Shown here piece after piece: positions 28,401 to 40,500 of a DNA stretch of 64,000 nucleotides. The first letter of the stretch is position 1. Every line of letters starts with the position of its first letter. The notes under the pieces are model-generated. The model saw only the letters and a list, made by a program, of their open reading frames with translations. It was not told the DNA's origin and did not search any database. The DNA comes from Schistocephalus solidus (Eukaryota > Platyhelminthes > Cestoda > Diphyllobothriidea > Diphyllobothriidae), in the NCBI GenBank assembly GCA_017591395.1, contig WEDG01005023.1, forward strand, positions 100,936 through 164,935, given 5' to 3'. A program made the position numbers and the translations under genes.

Positions 28401-31399
28401 GTCTGGCAGCAATGCGCTCAGTTGCTTCTGAGAATTCCTTGATGCATGGTAGGGTATACTGACTGACTAAGCCCCAAAAAACGGGATAAAATTGCCTGTT
28501 TGATAGGGACGCGGAATTTTTATGAGACGTTTGAAGGTCTAAAATTGGAGAAAGTGAGCTTCGAGGCAAATTGCGGTCCTCAGAGGAGGTGGAACTTACA
28601 TATTTCTGGGTGGCGGGCTCTTGCTTACTAAATCCGGTTATGAAGTCAGAAAAGTAGGAGGTCTGTTCGTCGGCACAAATGGAGGAAAGTGCGGCGGTTG
28701 AGAAGAACAGAAGATTACCCGCATAGAGAAAGAGAAGAGAAGTGTTTACTTCCGAGTCCGGTGTCAGTGTTCCGGTGGCAGGAACTGAAAACAAATGCAC
28801 GATCGTGAGCTAAATGCACAAAAAACTGTGCTAGAGATAATACCACTTAGAGTGTCTGCTCACCAGGTGTATGGGGGACGTTTGGCAGAGTCGTTGATAG
28901 TGGACAGATACGAGTCAGGCAGGGAGGATGGGGCAGAAACGTGCTTAAGTTCACCATGAGGTCAGGACGAAAAATAACTAAAGGTAGGATATTGTTGGGA
29001 AGCGGTAATGATCACAGTTACCGGAATTTCCTGACAGTATCAAGCGAGAGGAAAAAGGACCTAAAGTGTCCATCGGTGGAAAAGACTAGTAGCTGGTTGC
29101 ATACAACGTCCAGTGTCAATGGTCTGATGGTAGCATCCAGGAGAAGTACAGAGACAAACTGGTCATCCAATTTTTCCGTGCTTGGGTAACAACGAAGCTG
29201 AAGAAAGGGGAAGGGGAGGCCAGTAGTCTGTTAACCGGTTTTAACCAGGACAATGGTAGTTAAGGTGTGTGCGTGTCGGTGGTGCTTTGTAATACCTCGC
29301 ATCGCCCAGTGCTATGGTTAAAAGCAGAAAAGACGACAAACTGTCTCCACCACACCAGTCCGGCATGAACCTCAAAGGCTTGCTCCTAGAGGACAAAAAA
29401 GACGAGCGTTCAATAAGACATATCAAGAAGGCAAACTAAAACACATCCAATAGGGCCTACTAAACCAAATAAAGTAGTTAGTTATATACATTAAATATAG
29501 TGTCTCGGTTACGAGTGGTATCCTTAACGAAAATTGCTGTTCAAACCGTATGCCGCAACTTTCTTAACCTATCGCAGCATCCTAATCATCTCTGTCGGAT
29601 TCAAGGCTGGACGGTTTAATGCGGTACTGAGTGCAAAACGCGACCAACGACTTGGAAAATAAGAAGGCGAGGACGAAGAACAGTAAGAGCTGGAAGAAGA
29701 CGGCAACTAGGGGGAAACATCAACCGAAGCAGCATGATGAAGGGGGAAGAGGAAGTTGAAAAATTCCAAACCTTTGGGTCAGAATCCTTTTTAGACACTT
29801 AAGATTTACAACCGAACGCAGCGTCTGAGAGATACGTAGAGGATGTAGCATTTATGGGATACAGTGACTATATTTCCTTTTTCTACTGATTGTAGGTCAT
29901 TATTTCACAATCTAACGTAGCGCATTGATTATGGATGCTTATAGTTTGTGTGATGATTGCTGCACCAGCCAGAGAGATTGGCGAGTATTCACTGGTGGCA
30001 TTTGTACTTGGCTATCTAAATACCCAGCATCGCCCACCAGGATGTTAGTAATCTGTTCTCAGATGGGGAAAGCTAGATCCCAGCCAGAGCCGAAGAGAAA
30101 TAAGGGTCATGCGATAAAGAGGTTCCCGATTATCGTGGCTCAACATGTGAAAGACTGAACAAAGAGCATGATGCCTAAAAATTTACCTAAATGGTCCCGC
30201 GTATAAATATCCGTGGGAGCACTTGACCACTTCCCGTAAGATCATGCGAGTCTAATTGTGTAAGGTTCAGAGTACTGATGAGATAATTGACTGTGCAATT
30301 AGCTTCTGGGCAAATGTTTGCACCCTGGGACAATGATGAAGCGGTCTTAACGCAGGAAAAGGAGAAAAACCAGCTGTTGGTCTATCATCTGAATGAACGA
30401 CCTTGAGCGAATGGGAATGTGAGGGAGGTGGGCAGAGCAAGGCGTAAAACTGACCTGAGACACGTTGCCAAACAGGCGCCAGGAGAGAGTTGGGAGGTAA
30501 CAGACAGCGAAACCGCGACGACCCGAGACAGCTAGACGGGTGCCGGCCGTGTTGAGCGACGCAAACTGCACGGGTGAGTCAAAGGTGAGGGGAAATGCAG
30601 AAATTATGGAAATCAAGGTGGAGATTAAAGGAGGAAGTAAACGGCTCATGGGATTAATTGTGAAAATAATAAACCGAACTTTCGGCCTCAGCATTAGATA
30701 GGCGGAATGAAGTAACTTTGTAGAATTGCAAACAAGCCGCAATCATAGACTGTTGTATCTTCAAAAAATAACGGATCAAACATGAACGACTTAATCCGGT
30801 TAAATTCGACCCAAAGTGGTAGTGAGTCTTTCAAGCTGCAAGAGTGTAAGAGGTAAGAGTGCCGAGAAGGACAACGGGCACTGAGATGACCACTTCCAGC
30901 TCAGTAGGCTTTGTCAGCCAGCCAAAACAAACCACAGGTTTCGAGAAGCTGGGATTCAAAGCCAGACTATTTTGTATTTGGCTTCAAGTCAAACGATGGA
31001 TCATTGAGCCACAGGCTCTAGACTTAGTCGCAATGGGAGGTGAAAAAACCTCCCATTTCGTGAGATTTGTTACTTCCTCAAATGTGGGTAATCTGGCAGT
31101 TGATCTTGCCACTACTGTGAGCTGTTGCCTCTTCAGAAACTGTCAACCAGCCAAGAAACATAGGAGAGTATGAATTTGGGTGTTTAGCTCCGACTGTTGT
31201 GCTCTTTCCGTGAAACGTAAACTGCAATAGTCTGGCGGACACTTCACAATGCAACGTTCCTATCGAAAGATTTTGCGATCACGAATGCGGGATGTTAAAC
31301 GGCTGAAATGTTTGGAACTCCAACACATGCAGGTATATGGGTGTTGAATCTACCACATACACCACAACAAACTTTTATATTCCTTTTAAATGCTCTTCT

Positions 31400-31480
<81 letters not shown>

Positions 31481-34400
31481 ACTACATACCTAAGGTTTTA
31501 TGACTAAGAGCCTCATATTATCCAAGCCACTCCACTGAGTGCTTGATCGAATTCCTGGCAGTGAAATTGTCCTTTGTGGCCCATACTGATTTCCACTATA
31601 AATTATAACACTTTCTTCAGGCATAAAATCAAAACAGTCCGACCGCCGATTTTCGACGAGGTCTACACCATGGTAGTGAAGGGACGGTGAATTGCGCGTG
31701 GATTAGTTTTGAGTGATAGTAGACTTGCGCCGCAGATACCACATTCTCTCCTCCTTCACATGAGCCCCGTGGAGCCCGGTGCCACGCCAAACAATTACAC
31801 ACTTGACTGACTGCGGTGCAGCTTCCGATGCACATAATGACCTCGCCAATGCGTACCACGTACACGACCTGGGGTTTTTTTCCTTGTGCGGATATTATCA
31901 GTGGGGACTGGAGTTCTTCAGAGGCAAAAGCAAGGAGCTGGTAAAGGTACGAAGTTGGTTATGTGCATAGACTAGCTTGAAAAAGTCTAGATATTTAGTA
32001 TATTCATTAAAAAACAAGTTGGGCGTTGAAGTGGAAGGTGCATTGAGGGGAAGATGGGCAGGCAAAAGGAAAGAGCTCACCCGCATTGGAAAATTTAGGC
32101 GAACGTAGAAGTGGGGCACTGGAAGCTTGAACAGATTCCGACAACAGTGCAGGAAACGTCGAGCACACAACAATATGGAATCCGGGGTGCAGAGGAGAGT
32201 GTGTAAATGATTGTCCTAAAAGGATCGGAAAAATTTTAAATAATCATCAGAAGCTATTCAATATTCATGCAAATAGCGGATTCGTACAGGCACACGAAGT
32301 TTATACTGATAATTCGACCGTGGATATTGAAGATGTCAACCGCGCTTGCATCACGGCAGACTGGAAGCCAGCGCGGTGACTGGCGCGTTGATAGTAGACT
32401 TGCGCTGCCCCTACCGTAGTGCCTCCTCCTATTACACCTGGACCTGGTGTCATGTAGAGTCAAGAAGACCGCAGGTAGGAGAGGACGCAATTGACTGGTA
32501 CGGTGAAAATCCACAACTAAGCGCACGACCACGCTTCCTGGTCAACAACAAACGTTTGACCATGATTTCAACGGATAAGGATGGCGGGGGCAGCGGCACG
32601 GATCCCAGCGCTCACGGCGATGGCTTGCGTACCACTGCCTACATGAACCCACATCGTCTGATCCGTCTTCAACAATCAAAGCCCTGGTGGTTAAAGAGTA
32701 AGTCGGTCGTCAAAGTTACCCAAAGAGAATATCAGATTCCCAGTGGACTTCGTTGCTGCGCGAATAGATTCCGAATGCAGTTCGTACAGCGCAGGTACGT
32801 GGCTCAAGTGGTTGAGCATTAAACTCAAAAACAAACTGTGCCCATGCTGCCGACTCGGGTGTGGCATAATACACGCAGTTGTCTACTAAATATGTTGTAA
32901 TGATGTGGAATGCAACTACGTTGGGCAAACTGGACGAAAAAAAGAGAACCGCGTATGAGTACAAACTCGCGGCTAGGAGGCTAGACCCAAACTCACAGCT
33001 TGCAACCCATATTAGAGAGACTGGTCACACTTTTAACATTCAAGGTGCGACCATCATAGGCCGAGGAACCCCAAAATCTGACCGACTTACGATTGTGGCC
33101 TGATATTCAGATGCCAACTCCAAAATATATATATTCGAAGTTGAATACGTTCTATGGGAAATGGAGCTTTATTGTGTAAATTTTCAACACCGGTTCTCCG
33201 GGTCGTCGTCAGACGCAGGCAGGCAGCAAATGTGACCAAAAACAGTTGACATCGTAATCACGCGAAAAACATCGATACTGGCGTGAACATTGGCACCATT
33301 GAGCGGCCGCCGTGTGTATCAGCCTGTCCTGATTGGTTCTCGTTTCTTCCATTTCTCCTTGAGATGTCTGTACGCCGCATCCAACTCGATAGGTTTGTAG
33401 ATGCATGACTCATCTGAATGCATCGCCTCGAGGAACTCTCGACCTTTCTTGAAGGGACAGGCGGCGACAATCCAGTTTTATCCCAAGCGAAGGTGTGCCC
33501 GGTGTCTAGAGTATGCATAGCTGTTTGGGACAGATGGTCCCGCCTCTTTACTGCCAACTGATGATCAAAGATGCGTGTAGATGTAGATGAGTATATATAT
33601 ACATATACATATACATATATATATATATGCAGAATAACATGACCGACAAAGAAATGGAGACTGGAATGGCCATTTCTGGCTTATTAGCCGTCATCAGCCA
33701 GCCATACCCAACCCCAGGTGCTGCGGCGCCCGAGGCTCGAACTCGCAACCTGTTGGACACAAGTCTAACGCTCTACCCACTGCGAAAGGAGCGCAATGTC
33801 TTGCTGGTTTTTGATCGGGAATATTAGCTATGGTAAGTAGGCCCTCACCGATCGGTTAAAAGACTCACTCGTCCCGTTGTGCCTTGGGGCTAACTCTCAA
33901 GCCCCGCCAGCAGCCGTAAGGCAGCTAATGATATAGGCAGAATAACATGACCGACAAAGACAAGGGAGACTGGAATGGCCATTTCTGGCTTATTAGCCTT
34001 AACCTTAATGTCACCACCTATAAATACTGTGAGGCGCGGTACAATACTTACCTCCGACGATAAAATCTGACATGGAGTCAGATGATTCGGACATGACTTT
34101 TTAGGGTCAGACCCGAAAATGTCGGAAGTACGGTATACTATATGTGCCATATACGATTCATACTACTTGTTTGTAGAATGGGCATTACGTGGTTATTCCA
34201 CAGTGGTTGATTGTCTTCGACCCAAATGTTCACTGAAATTTCGGGTCTGACCCTAAAAAGTCATGTCCGAATCATCTGACTCCATGCCCTGCACTTAATA
34301 ATTTCAGAAAATTATTTTCCTGATTATTCCCTGGAGTCCATATACCAGAAACCGCACAGAGAACGCTGGGGGACCCACTGAGGAGCCAAACCCCACGTTG

Positions 34401-34510
34401 CTGCGTCACGCAGCAGCAGAAACATCGGCAAAACACGTGTCTGGGCTTTTAGCTAGTACCTATGTCGGAAGTACGGTATAATATATGTGCCATATACGAT
34501 TCATACTACT

Positions 34511-34572
<62 letters not shown>

Positions 34573-37500
34573 GAAACCGACAAATACAAGGGAGACCGGA
34601 ATGGCCATTTCTGACTTATTAGCCGTCATCAGCCAGTCATACCCAATCCCAAGTGTAGCACACCTGGGATTCGAGCCCGCGACCTTTGGTATTTGAGTCG
34701 AACGCTCTACCATTGAGCCACGGGCTCGTTGTATTGTCGTTGTTTTTGTTGTTGTTAAATATATATATAAAGCATACATATATGACAGTGGGCGACTCAT
34801 CGGTACGTTTAAGGAACATTTATGGTCCGTTGTGCCCTGGAGCTCACTTTAGAGCCCTCGCAGGCAGTCGCATGGCGACGTGTAGCATGTGTTGATAAGG
34901 TAGAACCGACAAAGATAAAAGAGACCAGAATGATCCTTTCCGGCTTATTAGCCGTCATCAGCCAGTCATACCCAATCCAAAGTGTGGACCACCTGGGATT
35001 CGAACCCGCGACCTTTGATAATTGAGTCGAAAGCTCTACCATTGAGCCACGGGCCCGCTGTTTTGTTGGTTGCGATCGGGAATATGATGATAGTGTGTGG
35101 CTCACCGATCTGCTTAAGGAACAAGTATGTTCCGTTGTGCCCTGGAGCTCACTTTAGAGCCCTCGCAAGCGGTCGCATAACGACGTGTAGCATTAGTTTA
35201 GTAAGACATTTCAAGCAGGGGACAACTTCCAATTTAGAGGTGCTGCGTACTTAGACCTTAAAAGGATACCCAGTGGCGTAGTAAAAGAGGGTTCGGGAGT
35301 AACATGCATACAAAGAAGTCACCTTAAATTGGATATGCAATAATAACAACTTGGCGACCATCGAATGTATAAGACCTTAGTTTTTATTACAATAATATGC
35401 CTCATTAGTTGATTTAGGTAGGCCTGTTATATTAGGGTTTCGCTTCTGGCTAAGCTTAAGTAAATAATCAAGGGTTAGGCTAGATTAATGTTAGGTTTAA
35501 AGACGAGGTAAGGTTAAAGCTTAGAGAAAAAGAAGTGGCCAGGGTTGAGGTTTGGACTAAGTTCGCCTGCCGCATGCCCTGTTACCCAGTCTAACCCTCG
35601 TTAACCAATGACCTTAGATTTCCTATTTTAAGCACGTTTACACGCCCTAATGCGCATATTTCATATTGTGCACGTCTGTTTCCGCGACCCGTTGGAGTAA
35701 TAAAACAAACATGTGTCAGAAATGTCAGTATTCTCAATGTCTTCCACAGACACGGTTAGTTGCATCGATCGTCTTCCATAGTGAGAAAACTAATATCAAC
35801 ATCCTTCCGGTTTTCATGAGTCCCTGTATTCTGTTTTCTCAGTTGAGTTACATATTTCGGTCCTTGCCAACTTTAGCTTTGATACATATTTTGAGCAATC
35901 TTCAAAGGAGCATCAGCAAGTCATGGTTTCTAGTCCGAACCATGCGGTAGGCGAAAAACGCTCTACCGATTACGACGCGCGAACCCTGAAGACCATCCAG
36001 GTAAGTAAAATTAGTGCTTTGAAGGTTCACGGTGAATTTTCAGTTTTTTACTGACGGGACACCTAATAGTATAGTTTCAGTCCGCTCATGACCAGTTCAC
36101 TTCGAGAAGTGGTGACTAAAGGGGGTGAACCTTTGTTGGTATGGCGCACGTTTGGTCAACCGGTAGAAATCATGTATTTGATCACGTCACACTCACCATC
36201 CTGAGTAAATAGGTCACAGAAAGTAGGGTTGGTCGCAAAATTGCCCAAAAGTTAGGAGAGCCCAACTTGTTTTCCGGACATGGCCACTAACAGAGTTCCA
36301 AAGTGGTGCGAGAATAAATTAACATAATTATCGACCACCAACAGTGCGCAACTTCGTTCGTGATGTCCGAAGACCCGCCACAGGTCAGACAGAAGCAGGA
36401 TATAAAGAAGGGGGGCGAGAAGACATGGGAGTTGAGAAACCAAAATACGAGGGAAAAAAGACATACAACGGTTGGATTCAAAACGAGAGCAGACTTTGCT
36501 AGGTTGAAGATCAGTAGGAAAACACCGTTGCCGGTTTCCCAGTCACTGTTAGCGTCGTCGCTGTAACCCTCGTGACGGTCTCCAAATCGTGAGTCGGTAT
36601 CCAGTTCAACCTTCATTCTGGACAAATTGTTTGCGATCTGGCGCCGAGTCGAGGGTAGTTGATTGCAGTTCTGCAGAAGTCGATCACGGAATTCCAACAA
36701 ATTCGCCCTTCTTGCCTGCCGGTCATAATCGTCCAGAAAGTAGGCCACAGTCCATAAACGAAAGCCCTTAAGGGTCCAACACTGAAAAGAAAGTGACCAG
36801 TAATGTACACTTATATCAGAGTGTGACCATATGATTTTTGCATTTAAACCTCTTAGGTAGACATTCCCACAGCTTCTCAAAACCTTAAAATGCTTTAATT
36901 GAATATCTAAACTGGGTGAATATAACGACGAAGTCGTGATGATGAAGAAGAAAAGGAGGAGTATTACAAGGAGGAGGAGAAAAACAAGATGAAGAAGAAG
37001 AACGAGTAGTGAGGAACCCTTTTCTGTATTCAAGGGGTTGCCATCTAAGTAAAACAGGTAAAAACATTCTCCAAGGTGTACTTACAAAACTCGGAGAACA
37101 GAGGTGACGGGTGACCTCAGTTTGATCCAACAGGGTCGTATATAAAAGGTTCCCGAATACGCTCCAGAGGGCGAAACCATACGCATGCCAGGCGACTGCT
37201 AAACAGTAGCCGTCAAGCGACCAGGTCAGCGTTTTAACGGCACCAAGAGGCTTCTCTATTGCTGAAATGTAATCACCGTAATTAACTGAGTGAGCAAAAC
37301 TCTGCTGTTCACAATTCAAACTGACGTTGTACAGAAGGATCGGTATTAAAAGTGAAAGACCATTGGACTAGTCCGAATAAAACCTCCCTCCTAAGAATGT
37401 TTGGTGTGAGAAAAAAATGCTTAAAGGATAAAGAAGGCGAGGTTTTGTAACATGCGTTTACTGTAAAGCAACAAAGCCGGGTGCGAATATGAGGATTCGA

Positions 37501-40500
37501 AATGACTTTCAAACGCGTCTTTGAAATAGTAAACCAAATTACCCCTATTATATATGTATAGAAAACGCGGGTGATAAACGAAAGAGATTTTTCATCAAGA
37601 AACTTTCAGACAAAAGAAGTTCGGGGCATGCGACTGAATTGTCAAATTTGAGGGAAGTGTAAGCCTCAGGCTTTGTGCAACACAGACAAGCTGCATGCTG
37701 TAAGGACCACCCGGCTTTAAAAATAGGCACTGCGCGCTAATCTAGAGGGCCTAAGCGTCCATTTGTGCTTGCAAGAGCAGGATTCGAATAGCAGATTAAG
37801 ACGAAGAAGTATTGGGGCGCACTGAACAAGTGAAACAGTATTCCATACCTTCAGCATAGTACTGTTACAAATGCATGTTACTTATGTGCCGCCTTTCATC
37901 ATGAGTAACTAAGGCGGGTACATTATGCGAGCAAATTGTGTTCTCGTGGTACGACCCAGCTTTAGAATTCACACGCAGCGTATGCTTGCTCGAGTGTTGC
38001 CCCAACACCAACACGACAGAAAAAAACAGGATCGGCCACGAGAACATGTATTTAAAACCCGCAAGTTCTTCTCATTGAAAAGCTTTGTGTATCTATAGCA
38101 TCCTGTTCAGGTTGGCTAACATTCTGTCCAATCCGCTTGAAAAGCGAGTTCTAGAAGAAGCGAGCCACCTCTCGCAGACATGGACCAATCAGATTCGACG
38201 ATAGCTCTGTAGCCACCGCCAAGGCGGGACGTTGTCGAGCCCAGGTTCAGAGCAAGTATCGTGAGAACGCGCGCGCGCGTGCTTTTCTGTGATATCGACC
38301 CTCCTGGGAACGTGGATATTTCATTTGTGGATATGTTATTTAAGAGATTTTCCAATATTCCAGGAGGATCATTTTTTCTTTGACTGAGTGATTTTACTAA
38401 AGACCTCAATAGAGAGGGTTGGTTAAATTCACTGGTATACTCGTACGAAGGGAGACCACAAGTCTGATACCTTATGAAGGCATTATTGAGAGTTCAGATT
38501 CTACCATATTGAGTCGTGTCTTGTAACGATATCACGTGACAACATCCAACTCCAAATGGATCGTTTGTACAGTACCTTGTTATTCCCTTGTAGCGTCGGA
38601 CTCGACTTTTGCTATTCTACCCACTTATTTAACGCAACAGAGATTCCATACGCTACAAACCCCGTTTTTTACTATATCACATATATGCATGCTTAATGTG
38701 GTGGTTAAGGATTCTATCCAGCGTTCTATAACCGGAAAACTATCCCAGGTGATCTATGCAACCATATGTCCTGCCATCGACTTCTGCGACCGCTACAATA
38801 CGAAAGACCTTGATATCACCGCTATTTGAAAACCTCCGGAATCCGGAGAAATTTTAGCCAGACTTTGATGTAATTGTGGCAAGCACCTTCCACGGGGCTA
38901 CTTGGCTTTGCGACACATGAAAGCACGGTATAGACTCACACTTAGCCCAACTCAACATTAGAGAATAAACGCCTAAAAGTGGGCAATGAGTTTAAAAAAA
39001 GCCCACATGCAGAGACGGGTTAGCGAGGTTAGTAAATAAGGTAAGCATATGGTATGTAGTCAAGGTGGGGTGCAAGATTCCCTACTACATTTATTTAAGC
39101 GGGTGCTTCTCAGTTAAGTTATTCTTCGGGAAAGGGTTAGTTTTAGGGGTGGGGTTAAATTTAAGATTATGTTTACAGTTAAGGTTTGGTTTGGGCTTAG
39201 GGGGCTGCGTTCCAAGGTCCTGTCCGCATAACCCCTGCCACGACACGTTCGAATAGTTATCTTTTGCTAACCCCGTTACATAGCATATCTCTGCCGGAAT
39301 TAAATATAGATAACATAAAGTTGAATCTCTAACTTTAAATAAATTGTAAAAGTAAGGAAATGACAGTCAAAAATGCAACTAAAAGAAATGACAGTACAGC
39401 TGAATTATTCGAGGTAGAGGGAGTTCAGGTGAGCCTTCCCAGTAGGACAGGGAAAGAGAAACGTCCCGTAATATAGACGGTGTTGCCCTAAATTCCAGGG
39501 GAATTGGATTTAGGTTTAAGGTACGTTTAGGATTGCGGTATCTGCGCTCGAGAACAAATACTCCTTCCGAAGTATTGCGCAATGCCACGCGTAGGCGACG
39601 GGAACGTTACTATTCCCCTGTCCTGCCGGAGGAGGACACATAACTGATCCCGAAACGGACGATAAGAAAGGGAAAGCGCAGATGTCCAAATTGATGCACA
39701 GAAGGGTGAAATTGGACAGAACTCCCTTATTACGGAAGGTATTCGAATCATCAACTTCCCGAAATTAGCCCGATAGCGGTCTGAAAGCCTTTTATGTCAA
39801 GAAGAAGAGGAAATAGACTAACTCACGTAGAAGTGGTAAATGTAGTTGGCATAAAATAAAAGTAAAGCACCTGACAAGAATTCAAGCAGCCAGCGGTTCG
39901 ACTTCGTATTGCAAAAACCAACGTTTGCAGCACGTCTGAATTCCTCAGCCGCCATGGTCTTCGCTTTAAAATGTTCATATAGTTTAAATTATGGACTACG
40001 TCAAGCGTCTGTTGGACTATCAGTAGAGAGAAACTCTGAATTTTCAAAAACTGGCATAAATTCGGAAAAGTATTCAAGGGGATATAGGCAGCGCGCGCGA
40101 GCATAGGAGAGTTCAGGGGAGTTCAAAAACCTCAGTAACTTCCATCTGACATAAAATTGTTTGAAACATTCAAGGAAGGGCTCTTACCGTGAATGACGGA
40201 ATCCGGCAGCGGAAATTTTTGGTTTATCGCAGGGGAACTGGACGCATCGTTAAAACGGTAGGTGATAATGTCTCCCCTAGAGATAAACGAAAACAAACAA
40301 AATCAACTTCCTGATTTGCGCCAGTAAAGTGCTTAGACATGCGCTTTATCAATAGATGGCGAAGAGGCAGACGCGTAGCCATAACATTCGAGAGATGATG
40401 CAGCAAGAAAGGAACGATAAATGGTGAAACTACAGAAGCAAATGGAAGGGAATGTTGAAAGATATTTCGGCGGCAGTTCGCATATTATGGATTTTATTGG

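Noticed and set aside
31381..31490. CRISPR-like array
   Set aside because: It is a simple GTA microsatellite without spacers, and the genome is eukaryotic.
34660..35060. tRNA genes on the minus strand
   Set aside because: A and B boxes are good, but the acceptor, D and anticodon arms do not fold into a tRNA, and the sequence continues into a repeated SINE body.
39110..39215. Interstitial telomere-like GGTTAGG repeats
   Set aside because: Only scattered degenerate GGTTAG phrases without tandem register, also seen at 19.6 and 35.5 kb; too weak to call.
39527..39754. Minus-strand frame considered as a missing RIC1 exon (intron 7)
   Set aside because: None of the three frames resembles the human segment expected between exons 7 and 8, and no suitable acceptor/donor pair in phase was found.
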